Assembly (NCBI RefSeq): GCF_915403165.1 | Contig: NZ_OU659204.1 | Coordinates: forward strand, 1,736,001-1,800,000 | DNA: 64,000 nucleotides | From: Providencia alcalifaciens | GTDB taxonomy: Bacteria; Pseudomonadota; Gammaproteobacteria; Enterobacterales; Enterobacteriaceae | Reading direction: 5' to 3' | Shown: in pieces, positions 38,340 through 47,781 of the stretch | Numbering within the stretch: the first letter of the stretch is position 1 | Layout of the letters: every line of letters begins with the position of its first letter | Notes under the pieces: model-generated | The model's database searches: none | Seen by the model: the letters and a program-made list of their open reading frames with translations, nothing else | Told to the model about the DNA's origin: nothing | Position numbers and translations under genes: made by a program

Positions 38340-38351
38340 TCATCGTTTGAA

Positions 38352-39254
38352 ATGCAATTAAATGATGTTGTTTCCATGTTCGGCGCTGATCTCCAGCGCC
38401 GATATGGTGAAAAAATTCATAAAGTCACCTTACATGGTGGCTTTAGCTGCCCAAACCGTGATGGCACGTTGGGACGAGGTGGCTGCACGTTTTGTAATGT
38501 GTCATCCTTCAGTGATGAGAAACAGTCTGAACAACCCATTACCCTTCAAATCCAGCAACAAATTTCCCGAATCTCTCGTGCCAATCGCTATTTGGCGTAT
38601 TTCCAAGCCTATACCAGCACTTACGACGAAGTACATCGCTTAAAACAGCTGTATGAAGAGGCGCTACAACAGGCTGATATGGTTGGTTTATGTGTAGGCA
38701 CTCGCCCTGATTGTGTGCCTGACGCAGTATTATCATTGCTGGCGGATTATCGCCAACAAGGCTATGAAATTTGGTTAGAACTCGGCTTACAAACCGCTCA
38801 TGACAAAACATTGCACCGTATTAATCGCGGTCATGATTTTGCTGCTTATCAAGCGACAACGCAAAAAGCTCGAGCGCTGGGACTCAAGGTTTGTACCCAT
38901 TTGATTTGCGGTCTACCAAACGAAGATGCAGCCATGAACATGCAAACATTAGAGGCGATTTTGGCGTGCGGTACTGATGGCATCAAACTGCATCCATTGC
39001 ATATTGTTGAGGGCAGCATTATGGCAAAAAGCTGGCGAGCAGGCCGTTTAACAACACTATCTTTAGAGGAATATACCGCAACTGCAGGTGAGATGATCCG
39101 CCATACTCCCACCGATATTTTGTACCATCGTATCAGTGCCAGCGCGAGAAAACCGACACTATTAGCGCCACAATGGTGTGAAAACCGTTGGGTAGGCATG
39201 AACAGTTTGTATCAGTATTTGCTCACTAATGGTGGGCAAGGCTCTGCGTTATAG
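38352..39254 (+). CDS. Radical SAM protein YhcC (TIGR01212 family)
   Basis: 300 residues. The N-terminal cluster loop CPNRDGTLGRGGCTFC (residues 31-46: three cysteines with unusual spacing CX9... then CxxC) binds a [4Fe-4S] cluster; YLAYFQAYTSTY, VGTRPDCVPDAVL and LQTAHDKTLHRINRGHD follow, as in E. coli YhcC. Its substrate is unknown. It begins 12 bases after kdsA, an unusual neighbour for this gene, as in E. coli it lies far away. It may be cotranscribed with kdsA. Confidence 0.9.
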   Translation: MQLNDVVSMFGADLQRRYGEKIHKVTLHGGFSCPNRDGTLGRGGCTFCNVSSFSDEKQSEQPITLQIQQQISRISRANRYLAYFQAYTSTYDEVHRLKQLYEEALQQADMVGLCVGTRPDCVPDAVLSLLADYRQQGYEIWLELGLQTAHDKTLHRINRGHDFAAYQATTQKARALGLKVCTHLICGLPNEDAAMNMQTLEAILACGTDGIKLHPLHIVEGSIMAKSWRAGRLTTLSLEEYTATAGEMIRHTPTDILYHRISASARKPTLLAPQWCENRWVGMNSLYQYLLTNGGQGSAL

Positions 39255-39326
39255 CGTCTCAAGAACCGTTTTAAAAGTATTGTTTACTCAGACGTATTAA
39301 CTTTTATAAATAATAATAAGGCACCT

Positions 39327-40079
39327 ATGTACCCAATCCTCTCCACTATTAAAAATACCAGCCGCCAATTTTGCTTAGGCGCGGTGGGCTTAATGTTCTC
39401 ACTACATGCAATGGCGCAATACGATATTACGCCTGAAGATAAGAAAATATTTGAACAGACCAAAACGGCGGCTCAAAACAATGACGCTAAAGCACAATAT
39501 GAATTAGCTGGAATGTATTTGTCGGGAATTGGTGTATTACAAAATCAAAACAATGCCAAGTTATGGGCAGAAAAATCAGCACAAGCAGGCAATGCAGATG
39601 CGTATTCACTATTGGCGGATATTACGTTAATTAGTGGGGATAGAACGTTTACTGAGGAGTTTGTCAAAGCCCGTGAATATGCGACTAAAGCCGTTGCTGG
39701 TGGGAGTATTCGAGGAAAGATAAGTTTAGCTGAAACGTTGATTACGCCTGAGTCGGGTGACGTTGATTACCCACGCGCCATTACGCTACTTGAGGAAGTG
39801 AGTGCATTAAATGACAAAGATTATTTTAATGCGCCTTTATGGCTAGGCATCATTTATTATGATGGAAATGGGGTGCCGCAAGATGAGAAAAAAGCCTTGG
39901 AGTGGTTTGCGAAAGCGGATGCATTAACCTTTGCTGGCTTTGCAGAAGGTATGGCTTCATTTCAATTTAATGATGGTAACAATGGTGCCGTCAGAGATGA
40001 CGAACAGAAAGCGACAAAACTCCGTGGAATAGCTTGCGAATTAGGTAAAACCGAAGGTAACGAAATGTACTGCTACTGA
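39327..40079 (+). CDS. Secreted SEL1-like repeat protein
   Basis: 250 residues with a signal peptide ending at about LHAMA (residue 30). At least four SEL1-type tetratricopeptide-like repeats can be traced (AKAQYELAGMYLSGIGVLQNQ; NADAYSLLADIT; APLWLGIIYYDGNGVPQDEKKALEWFAKAD). Such proteins are periplasmic or surface scaffolds for protein-protein contact. It has a Cys pair at the C terminus (CELGKTEGNEMYCY). Partner unknown. A terminator follows at 40104-40140. Confidence 0.85.
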   Translation: MYPILSTIKNTSRQFCLGAVGLMFSLHAMAQYDITPEDKKIFEQTKTAAQNNDAKAQYELAGMYLSGIGVLQNQNNAKLWAEKSAQAGNADAYSLLADITLISGDRTFTEEFVKAREYATKAVAGGSIRGKISLAETLITPESGDVDYPRAITLLEEVSALNDKDYFNAPLWLGIIYYDGNGVPQDEKKALEWFAKADALTFAGFAEGMASFQFNDGNNGAVRDDEQKATKLRGIACELGKTEGNEMYCY

Positions 40080-40103
40080 TCTTTAGCCTACATGATGGAA
40101 TTG

Positions 40104-40140
40104 AAAATGCCGCCCTTGTTCAGCAAGTGCGGCATTTTTA
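40104..40140. terminator. Terminator between convergent SEL1 gene and dauA
   Basis: AAAATGCCGC (40104-40113), 15-nt loop, GCGGCATTTTT (40129-40139). Flanking runs of A and T let it serve both strands. Confidence 0.85.
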
Positions 40141-40174
40141 TTGTCAGCGTTAAGCTAATAACACGGTAGCGTTG

Positions 40175-41890
40175 TTATGACTTAAGCTGCTTTTTATTTT
40201 CCTGAATCTGATGAACTTCTTCTAATGCACTTTTCAGTGAATTTTGGAAGCTGAGCACGCCATCAATCGGACGAACATTGGCACGCGCTAATGTTTTCAG
40301 CGGCTGGAATGGAATATCACACACAATAATGTGGGTGTCTTTACGAACGATATCAATAAATTTATGGAAGGCTTCTAACCCACCAGCATCAAATACTGGC
40401 ACGGCATCCCACTGCATCACAATTGTTTCATAGCCATGACTTTTCACCCGTAGTTCATCAAAAATGCGCTCTGCGGCAGCAAAGAACAGTGGCCCATTCA
40501 CTCGCACAACCAGCAGGCTTTTATCTTCTTGAGTCTCTGGTAACTGAGTCACGCGTGTCATATTGGCAATTCGACGCATAAATAGTAGCGATGCGATAAC
40601 AATCCCGACAGTGATGGCAATAACCATGTCAAACAGGACGGTCAATGACATACACAGCAGTAAAACAATAATGTCATCTTTTGGAGCGCGGCGGATCAAC
40701 GTGAACACTTTGCCAGCGGCGCTCATATTCCAAGCCACAATAAGCAGTAGAGAAGACATTGCTGCTAGCGGTAAATAGGAGAGTAACGGCGCTAAAATAA
40801 GCAAGGTCAGCAACACTAAAATAGAGTGTACAATGGCGGAAATAGGGGATGTTGCACCTGCACGAACGTTTGCAGCTGAACGGGCAATCGCCGCGGTTGC
40901 GGTGATCCCACCAAAGAATGGGGCGGCAATATTTCCTAGCCCTTGACCAATAAGTTCACTATTGGAATGGTGCTTTTTCCCTGTCATGTTGTCGAGTACG
41001 ACGGCACACAATAGGGACTCAATTGCACCAAGAACAGCCATCGACAATGCGGCAGGCATCAGTGCGGTGATCATCGACCAACTGATTGGTGCACTACCCG
41101 GTAACTCCCAAGGCAACATAAACTGCGGCAGAATAGGTGGAATACCGTTACCTTGAGTTCCATCAGGTAATAAATAGCTAAATTTAGAGCCGATAGTTTC
41201 CACCTGTATATCAAACAGGGTTAGCCCCCACATGATCAGGGTACCGACAATAATTGCAGGTAAGTGTCCCGGTAGGCGAACTTTGAGTTTAGGCCAGAAA
41301 ATCAGCACCAATAAAGTCGCAAGCCCAATTAAGGTGTCACTGTATTGCAAGGTTGGAAATGCTTTAGTCAGCGCAATTACTTTATCCACATAGTTTTCAG
41401 GGACATGCTCCATATGCAGACCAAAAAAATCTTTGATTTGCATGGTCGCAATCGTAATCGCAATCCCCGATGTGAAGCCAAGCGTGACGGACACAGGAAT
41501 ATATTCGATAAACTTACCGAAGCGAGCAAAACCCATCGCCAGCAAGATAATCCCTGACATTAATGTCGCGACTAATAAGCCACTGAGACCATATTGTTGA
41601 GATACGGGGTATAAGATAACCACAAAGGCCGCAGTTGGCCCAGAAACGCTGTAACGGGAACCACCCGAAATCGCGATAACAATCCCCGCAATGGCGGCGG
41701 TGTAAAGACCATATTGAGGTGGAACACCACTGGCTATAGCGAGTGCCATAGCCAGTGGAATTGCAATAATCCCAACGGTAATACCCGCAATTAAATCCTT
41801 CATAAAGCGGGCTGCGGTGTATTTCTCTTTCCAACAGGAATCAATCAATGCGCTAAAAGGGCGCAATCTATTAATATTTTTTGTACTCAT
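40175..41890 (-). CDS. SulP-family C4-dicarboxylate transporter DauA (YchM)
   Basis: 571 residues. The transmembrane core (about 12 to 14 helices) contains the SulP signatures [11 protein letters not shown] and [30 protein letters not shown], and the C-terminal STAS domain (about 450-560) has the phosphorylation-loop-like [12 protein letters not shown]. It is very close to E. coli DauA, a succinate and aspartate transporter used aerobically at acidic pH. In E. coli the gene lies between ychH and prs; here it lies 9 kb away, facing the other way, after yhcC. Confidence 0.95.
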   Translation of the reverse strand: MSTKNINRLRPFSALIDSCWKEKYTAARFMKDLIAGITVGIIAIPLAMALAIASGVPPQYGLYTAAIAGIVIAISGGSRYSVSGPTAAFVVILYPVSQQYGLSGLLVATLMSGIILLAMGFARFGKFIEYIPVSVTLGFTSGIAITIATMQIKDFFGLHMEHVPENYVDKVIALTKAFPTLQYSDTLIGLATLLVLIFWPKLKVRLPGHLPAIIVGTLIMWGLTLFDIQVETIGSKFSYLLPDGTQGNGIPPILPQFMLPWELPGSAPISWSMITALMPAALSMAVLGAIESLLCAVVLDNMTGKKHHSNSELIGQGLGNIAAPFFGGITATAAIARSAANVRAGATSPISAIVHSILVLLTLLILAPLLSYLPLAAMSSLLLIVAWNMSAAGKVFTLIRRAPKDDIIVLLLCMSLTVLFDMVIAITVGIVIASLLFMRRIANMTRVTQLPETQEDKSLLVVRVNGPLFFAAAERIFDELRVKSHGYETIVMQWDAVPVFDAGGLEAFHKFIDIVRKDTHIIVCDIPFQPLKTLARANVRPIDGVLSFQNSLKSALEEVHQIQENKKQLKS

Positions 41891-42172
41891 TAAAAAACCC
41901 TACCAAAATAACAGGGTGAAAAATAAACGAAATGAAGATATGAGGATACGCCTAACTGAATCAAAAAAATGTGTTATTTATCAATGAAACTACAATTATC
42001 ATAACGCTTTCAGTATTAAAAGTAAAAAAACGTTATTTACTCCGTTAAATATCATTAAACGTATTTAAAATAATTATTAACTATCGATTTGCTATTTTAA
42101 ACAGCGATTTAAAAGGCGTGATAATTAATTAATAGTAAATTTACCGTTTATTTAAATATCATCCAAAATGAA

Positions 42173-42586
42173 CTAAAAAATAAGCGAAAATAATAACCAT
42201 CCCCACAAGAGAACCACGCAATAACTGGCACGCTGAAATAATTTACGAGTACCATCCCAGCGACTTTCCATGCTTCGGCTTTCTGTTTTTTGAACCACAG
42301 AGGATTGAGGAAACAGGAGCCCGAGAGCATTATCAAATGCTTGGGTATCTCCTTGGCGATAAATTAGCGTGAAGAAATGGTGGTCAAGCCATAGGCGGAA
42401 AATAAAGTATTGACTGGCAAAAAACAGCCCGACACTCACCGCGAGGGCAAAATGTGATATCGAATCATGAAGCAGTAAAGCGAATTGCCCCAATAACGCG
42501 AGGATGGCCCCTACGGCAAAATAGCGCCAACTTGCGGTGAATACCACAATCACATCTCCTTGGTTTTTATCCATCAGTGAACTCAT
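42173..42586 (-). CDS. Small membrane protein of unknown function in ynb cluster
   Basis: 137 residues; start at 42586 overlaps the end of ynbD by 4 bases. Three hydrophobic segments (about 17-37, 42-65, 117-137) bracket a charged central loop (Met80 to Arg115). I do not recognise the family; it is not like YnbB, the missing CDP-diglyceride synthase. Because it is translationally coupled to ynbD it is likely to act with it in phospholipid or lipid-phosphate handling in the inner membrane. The 282 bases beyond it (41891-42172) hold no gene. Confidence 0.75.
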   Translation of the reverse strand: MSSLMDKNQGDVIVVFTASWRYFAVGAILALLGQFALLLHDSISHFALAVSVGLFFASQYFIFRLWLDHHFFTLIYRQGDTQAFDNALGLLFPQSSVVQKTESRSMESRWDGTRKLFQRASYCVVLLWGWLLFSLIF

Positions 42587-43923
42587 TGGTGTGTTCTCCG
42601 TACATGAAATTGCTGATACCAGTGATGTAACTGCTCAACAGTCGCTGAATTTAAAATCACCTGAGGGCGAACTTGTTCCACATGGGCGATTGCCTCATTG
42701 ATATTTTTTGCCATGTTTTGATGCACCATCCAAGCCACAACCACCGTCGCACTACGGGAATAACCTAACTTGCAGTGAACATACACCGAGCCACTTTGGG
42801 CGAGTCTATCCATAGTCGTAACAGCTTTATCAATATCCTCGGGGCTTAGAGGTAACAAATCAATTTGTGGCTGGCTACAATAATTTTTACCTTGGCTGTA
42901 GTTATTGCGAGGCCACTCGCAAGTCATATCGAGAACGGCTTGAGTTTGCAGCGGATATAACGGGCGTCCTCCCAAAACAATTTTTTCGTTCACCATACTG
43001 GGTTGCTGACAGCGCTTGGCATAGTAATGATAGGTACCCCAAGCAATTAGGCGATAAGGAAGTAAAACTAATGTGGCAGAAGGAGAAACCTGTCCAGAGG
43101 CTGTTTTCTGGAATACCGAAGCACCAGCACCTAAATAGCCTAGTGTGACGAAAGTTAAGGCTATTGCAGGCCATAGGAGCCACCATGCTGCACCTTGCAC
43201 GAAAAAGGCGAGAGCATAGCAGGTGATAGCGCCAAGCCCATAGTTTTTCGCTATTTTCAGGCTACGAGGGCTACCGGTATAGCGCCATTGCCAGCGAGTG
43301 TTAATGGGTAACAAGTAGCTGATGACGACACCAACGGCGAAGCCAGTGATCACGTCGATAAAATGGTGCTGCCATGTGGTAAGAACGGAGATCAAAATAA
43401 GGAGTGACCAACTGTGTAGTACCCAGCGCCATTGGGTTGGAGTATGCGCCCTAAAACGTAACCACAGTAACCACAGTAAAATAATATGCAGGGAAGGGGC
43501 TTGGTTATAGGGTAAGTCAAACAGCTCTAAGCTATCGAACATCCAGCCGAATGCTCCATTGGTTTCTGGGCGAGGAAAGCTGAATTTAAGTGGAAAAAGT
43601 AAAAAGCCAGCACAGGCGATGAGGGAGGCAGCAACTAAACGCAAACCATGGATACATTGCTCACGACGGGTGACACAGATAAACAAGGAAAGCCCATAGA
43701 ACAGATCGATGCTCCAATAGGGAATGATGGTCCATGGCAAAAATGGAATGTGTGTTTCCCACCCATACACATAAGAGGGCACATTGAGCAGTGTCGCGGT
43801 GTAATTATTGACTTGCCCATAGGTTAAAAAGAAAAAAGGGGCTAAGAATAGCAACCAAAATAATCCATAGAGCCAAATCTGGCGTCGTGATGTCGGGCGC
43901 GTATCTTGGGCTAAATGGATCAT
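42583..43923 (-). CDS. Fusion of PAP2-type phosphatase and dual-specificity phosphatase (YnbD-like)
   Basis: About 446 residues from an ATG at 43923; an upstream ATG at 43977 is possible. The N-terminal membrane half has about six helices and PAP2 motifs in order: KFSFPRPET, PSLHIILL and HHFIDVITG, with the catalytic His in the last two. The C-terminal half (about 310-446) is a cysteine-based phosphatase with active site VHCKLGYSRSATVV. E. coli YnbD has the same order. It probably dephosphorylates lipid phosphates such as phosphatidyl-glycerophosphate-type products made by YnbA. An upstream hairpin terminator suggests a separate promoter. Confidence 0.93.
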   Translation of the reverse strand: MIHLAQDTRPTSRRQIWLYGLFWLLFLAPFFFLTYGQVNNYTATLLNVPSYVYGWETHIPFLPWTIIPYWSIDLFYGLSLFICVTRREQCIHGLRLVAASLIACAGFLLFPLKFSFPRPETNGAFGWMFDSLELFDLPYNQAPSLHIILLWLLWLRFRAHTPTQWRWVLHSWSLLILISVLTTWQHHFIDVITGFAVGVVISYLLPINTRWQWRYTGSPRSLKIAKNYGLGAITCYALAFFVQGAAWWLLWPAIALTFVTLGYLGAGASVFQKTASGQVSPSATLVLLPYRLIAWGTYHYYAKRCQQPSMVNEKIVLGGRPLYPLQTQAVLDMTCEWPRNNYSQGKNYCSQPQIDLLPLSPEDIDKAVTTMDRLAQSGSVYVHCKLGYSRSATVVVAWMVHQNMAKNINEAIAHVEQVRPQVILNSATVEQLHHWYQQFHVRRTHQ

Positions 43924-44034
43924 GGGGTCGGTTCCTATCCTTATTAATCGCATCTCGATGCATTTAAAATGCACCAATAAGTCATTTGTAAGCCAAGTGA
44001 GATATTTTCAGGCCAAATGAATTTCGGAGAGATA

Positions 44035-44070
44035 AAAATACAGGTTATTGGTGATGATACCAATAACCTG
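44035..44070 (-). terminator. Terminator between ynbC and ynbD
   Basis: CAGGTTATTGG (44041-44051) and CCAATAACCTG (44060-44070) form an 11-base stem; on the minus strand it runs into TATTTTTATC. It splits the cluster into ynbAC and ynbD units. Confidence 0.82.
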
Positions 44071-44090
44071 TTGGTTAAAAAGATAAATTA

Positions 44091-45857
44091 TTAGCGGCGT
44101 CTTGCAAGGGAAACGCTAAAAATGCCCCAGTTGTCGATGGATTGTGTGATTTTTTCGAAGCCAGCTTCTTCGACTAAAGCATCCATTTCGCCTTGGCTAC
44201 GGCAGCGCATTACCCACGCTTGCCCACCTTGGTGACTTGGCAGAACTCGAGCGATCATCTCAACTTGTGGGTGCCATGGCTGGCAGGTATAGACGAGTAA
44301 GCCGCCGGATGGAATGGCACGGGAAAGCCCATCAAGGGAAGCGCGGATCAGCTCATTGCTTGGGAAGAGCTCATACAGACCACTGACAATCCCCAGCGTC
44401 GGCGCTGGAGAAACTGCTGCGAGATCGTCGGCATCAAATGCATTACCTTCTTCAAAGCGAACTTTATCCTCTAAGTAACGCTCTTTGATGTGTAAACGGC
44501 CTTGCTCAACGTTAATTGGGCTGTAGTCACGCAGTAGAACGGAATCGACTTTTCCGTAGTCATTAATGGCATCAAAGATGTAGCGGCCTTGGCCTGCGGC
44601 AATATCCATAATACGAACAGGCTTTCCGTTATTAGTCAGTTCACGAATAGCTTGGCGAATAATGTTTTCAATGTTGACTTTACGCTGGCGGATCCCTTGC
44701 CAGCCAATACTGTTGAGGTACTGCCTATCGATTATACGACCAAATAGACCGGAACCTTGCGCCTCATTGCGATAGACATAGTCGAGGGTAGAACCCGAGT
44801 CAAAGCCTTTATCGTAGCCAATACGCACGCCTTCAGATGCTTTACCCAATGTGCTCATGGCCTTGCTCATGATCTTATAAGCAAGATTTTTCGGGCAGTA
44901 CTGTGGCAGCGGCACACTCAATGAGCGGAATTCGTCGGCACTGGTGCTCCAGGTATCTTCGAATTGGTAATCATGTTGATACAGTGGCAGAGCGAATAAT
45001 TTATCAACAAATTGACGGATCATTTCGATAGGAATGTGGCGCTCTTTTTCACCTAATGTGTCGTGATAAAAACCGGGAAGAATATGCTTCTCTTTAATTG
45101 GGGTATTTAGGCGCTCATAAAATTGATGCTGTGGTTTATGGTGCACCACATGGTCACTACCAGAAATAAACAACTGGGTTGGCAAAGTGATGGCTGCAGC
45201 ATCCGCGACCACACGGTCTGCAGTTGTATACAACTCCAGAAGAATGTTCACGGCAATTGGGCGCGTGATCAGTGGGTCATTGTCAAACGAATGAATGCGT
45301 TGCTCATCGTGGGTTAAAAACTTGGCTTTTACATAAGAATTAACGTAGAACAAACCGCGAATTTTTTGCATTAACCCTAAGCCTGTACGGGCAAATGGGA
45401 CGTACAGTTTGACCTTAAATGCCGGGGAAGCTAGCACCATACCACGGATTTTAGGCGCATAATCATGCACCCATGTAGAGACCAAGACTGCCCCAACACT
45501 TTGACCAATAACAATAATATTTTCGAGTGGGATCTGATATTGCTCTGATACGTAATGGACAAATTCATCTACATCACGGATGGAAGTGCCTAGAGATGGG
45601 CTATAGCCACGAGGACCTTCATTACGACCGTGTCCACGAGCATCCCACGCAAACATAGCAAAATCAGGGAGGTTCAACTCATCCACTAAATGCGCAACAC
45701 GACCAGAGTGCTCATGACCACGGTGAAACAGAATAATGGCTTTATCGGTGATTTGTTCAGTTGGCCAATAACGATAAAACAAATTGGTATGATCACTGGT
45801 GGTAAATTGAGATTCGACAATGGGACGTTGAGTCGAATAGTCAGTTTGAGCGTTCAT
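44091..45857 (-). CDS. YnbC-like bifunctional hydrolase and methyltransferase
   Basis: 588 residues. The N-terminal alpha/beta hydrolase (about 1-290) has the nucleophile elbow GQSVGAVL, oxyanion ILFHRGHEHSGR, and the His near GFYHDTLGE. The C-terminal part (about 370-588) is a SAM-binding fold: RIMDIAAGQGRYIFDA and IVSGLYELFPS. It aligns end to end with E. coli YnbC. It starts 9 bases after ynbA stops, so they are one operon. The combined chemistry suggests processing of a fatty-acyl or lipid substrate; the reaction is unknown. Confidence 0.93.
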   Translation of the reverse strand: MNAQTDYSTQRPIVESQFTTSDHTNLFYRYWPTEQITDKAIILFHRGHEHSGRVAHLVDELNLPDFAMFAWDARGHGRNEGPRGYSPSLGTSIRDVDEFVHYVSEQYQIPLENIIVIGQSVGAVLVSTWVHDYAPKIRGMVLASPAFKVKLYVPFARTGLGLMQKIRGLFYVNSYVKAKFLTHDEQRIHSFDNDPLITRPIAVNILLELYTTADRVVADAAAITLPTQLFISGSDHVVHHKPQHQFYERLNTPIKEKHILPGFYHDTLGEKERHIPIEMIRQFVDKLFALPLYQHDYQFEDTWSTSADEFRSLSVPLPQYCPKNLAYKIMSKAMSTLGKASEGVRIGYDKGFDSGSTLDYVYRNEAQGSGLFGRIIDRQYLNSIGWQGIRQRKVNIENIIRQAIRELTNNGKPVRIMDIAAGQGRYIFDAINDYGKVDSVLLRDYSPINVEQGRLHIKERYLEDKVRFEEGNAFDADDLAAVSPAPTLGIVSGLYELFPSNELIRASLDGLSRAIPSGGLLVYTCQPWHPQVEMIARVLPSHQGGQAWVMRCRSQGEMDALVEEAGFEKITQSIDNWGIFSVSLARRR

Positions 45858-45866
45858 AATTCTTCC

Positions 45867-46490
45867 TTAATTATTTTCCGATACTGCACTTAATTCAGTC
45901 AGTGCGCGGCGAATACGGTTATAGCAGGTATAGAACAACAGCAGTGCAAGGATGACGAACAGGATATTGATCCAACTTGCGGTCATCAGTTGCGGAAAAA
46001 TACAGACAAACAACCCGAGCGCGCCAAAAACAAAAGCACGATCGCTTTTGCCTACGGGACCATCGTAACGACGAGATGCCCCAATCGCTTGAGCAATGAC
46101 GCCGATAAATTCAGTCAAAACGCTGAGGAATAGGATCAGTAAAATCCACCAAAATGCGTGCGGGAAAATCAGCACGAAAGGCAGGTATAAGGCAACATCG
46201 GAAATGACGTCTCCTAGCTCATTTAGCATTGCGCCAAGGTGACTTTTTTGGTTATGTTCACGCGCTAGCATGCCATCAATAGCATTGAGCGCCATACGAA
46301 TAAAAAGGACAAACGGCAGCAGGATAAACAAATAAGGGCTAGGGAAAATGGCTAATAGAGCGCCAACGATAATGGATAACCCTAATGCTGCGAGGGTGAC
46401 TTGGTTGGCTGTAATTCCCGCTTCAAAGAGCTGACGAACGATAGGGCGTAACAGATTCTGAAACTTCGGCTTCAGATCATAAATGGTCAT
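45867..46490 (-). CDS. CDP-alcohol phosphatidyltransferase (YnbA-like)
   Basis: 207 residues with about five membrane helices. The CDP-alcohol phosphotransferase signature is clear: DGMLAREHNQKSHLGAMLNELGDVISD (D-G-x2-A-R-x8-G-x3-E/D-x3-D, around residues 73-98). It transfers a phosphatidyl group from CDP-diacylglycerol to an alcohol, forming a phospholipid such as phosphatidylglycerol phosphate or a related compound. It heads the cluster; the ynbB (CDP-diglyceride synthase-like) gene found next in E. coli is absent here. Confidence 0.93.
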   Translation of the reverse strand: MTIYDLKPKFQNLLRPIVRQLFEAGITANQVTLAALGLSIIVGALLAIFPSPYLFILLPFVLFIRMALNAIDGMLAREHNQKSHLGAMLNELGDVISDVALYLPFVLIFPHAFWWILLILFLSVLTEFIGVIAQAIGASRRYDGPVGKSDRAFVFGALGLFVCIFPQLMTASWINILFVILALLLFYTCYNRIRRALTELSAVSENN

Positions 46491-46578
46491 TCACTCATCC
46501 TTAAAATATACCGCATAGCGTGCAGTTTAGTGCTATATCAATACGCGATTATGTTTTAGCTGCAATAAGAGCTGTCCT

Positions 46579-46658
46579 AAGTTCATTGTTGCAACAATTT
46601 ATCGTGACAACTATTCATCGTGACAGCAATTCATCGTTACAGTGATTCATAGTGACAA
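46579..46658. repeat. Five 16-bp tandem repeats upstream of ynbA
   Basis: Units start at 46579, 46595, 46611, 46627 and 46643 and fit the pattern nnATTCATCGTGACAn with two to four mismatches each; the first is the most divergent. They sit 89-168 bases upstream of the ynbA start, with a 16-base period (about 1.5 helical turns). They could be an operator array or a minisatellite. Confidence 0.75.
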
Positions 46659-46747
46659 CAAAAAGAGGCTCAATGGTAACTTCCTAAATGAGCAACTGAG
46701 AATTTAGAGGGAATGGATAGAAAAAAGTTCGCGTGTTTCAAAAAAGA

Positions 46748-46780
46748 AAAGACGCGCAGCCTTTAAAGAAAATGCGCGTT
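46748..46780 (-). terminator. Terminator of the PAS-AraC regulator gene
   Basis: ACGCGCA (46752-46758) and TGCGCGT (46773-46779) form the stem, followed on the minus strand by CTTTTC. Confidence 0.75.
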
Positions 46781-46789
46781 TTCTGAGGA

Positions 46790-47629
46790 CTAAATAGAAT
46801 AAGTCACATCCAATTCATGAGAGGCTTTATTATCACTGCACTTATGATTAATAGTAGAACGCATGCGTTTAAATTGGCTTGGGGTCATATTAGTGAGTTC
46901 TTTAAACTTACGGCAGAATGCGCTGTGATCGGCATAGGCACATTTAATGGAAATATCCGTAATCGAATAGTCCTCTTCTAATAATTCAATTGCGTGTTCA
47001 AGGCGTTTCTTCTGAATATATTGTTGAGGCGTAATATGAAAGACGGTTTTAAATTGACGATTGAGTTGTGACAATGACAACCCTGAAATTTCAGCCAGTG
47101 TCGTTATTTTAATGGCAGTATCAAAATGCTGGCTAATATAGTGTTCAACGCGCCCCAATTGACCATTTAATTTGGGACTCACTGATTTTTCATCCTGCAA
47201 ATCCACCGAAATTCCCGCAACACCGATAACCTGATTTTTAGTATCAAAAATTGGCACCTTGGTTGTTAAACACCAGCCTAATAATCCTGCCTTATAGAGA
47301 TGCAACTCCAATTTATTGATAACACTTATTTTTTTCTGCATAACCAAATAATCTTGAGAACTGTAACTCTGGCCTAAATCTGCATGGAAGATATCTTCTG
47401 CAGTTTTTCCTATTACGCCATTTGGTTGATCAACTTTGCACCGTTTAGCCAAGTTTTCATTGGCAAGTAAGTATTTGGCATTACGGTCTTTGACGAAGAA
47501 AGTCACATTAGGAAGCGTATTAATCAGTGGCATCACTAATCCAAGATGATTTAACAAATTATTAATATTATCTACGGGGAAAAGCATGTTTTCCTGACTA
47601 ATCAACAACAGTTTATTTAAATCAATCAT
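46790..47629 (-). CDS. AraC-family regulator with PAS-like sensor domain
   Basis: About 279 residues from the ATG at 47629 (GGAG 6 bases upstream). A PAS-like domain (about 35-150: NVTFFVKDRNAKYLLANENLA, GVIGKTAEDIFHADLG, VIGVAGISVDLQDE) precedes a C-terminal AraC double helix-turn-helix (about 165-265: ITTLAEISGLSLSQLNRQFKTVF and SITDISIKCAYADHSAFCRKFKEL). The PAS domain presumably senses a small molecule. It is divergent from the hydroxyproline operon, only about 150 bases away, and most likely activates it when hydroxyproline is present. Confidence 0.92.
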   Translation of the reverse strand: MIDLNKLLLISQENMLFPVDNINNLLNHLGLVMPLINTLPNVTFFVKDRNAKYLLANENLAKRCKVDQPNGVIGKTAEDIFHADLGQSYSSQDYLVMQKKISVINKLELHLYKAGLLGWCLTTKVPIFDTKNQVIGVAGISVDLQDEKSVSPKLNGQLGRVEHYISQHFDTAIKITTLAEISGLSLSQLNRQFKTVFHITPQQYIQKKRLEHAIELLEEDYSITDISIKCAYADHSAFCRKFKELTNMTPSQFKRMRSTINHKCSDNKASHELDVTYSI

Positions 47630-47781
47630 ATTGCGCTCCAATGCATTCAACTAATTTTAATAGTTATCTGAAATGTTTTTAAATTGTGCAGAAATACGCA
47701 TGGGTTGATTCGAAAGATATCAAGAGTTGTTTACATAAATCAAGCATTCTATTAACAAATGATATTAATAAGGATGAACTG

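Noticed and set aside
46579..46658. CRISPR-like array
   Set aside because: The units are contiguous with no spacers between them, and there is no cas gene in the window.
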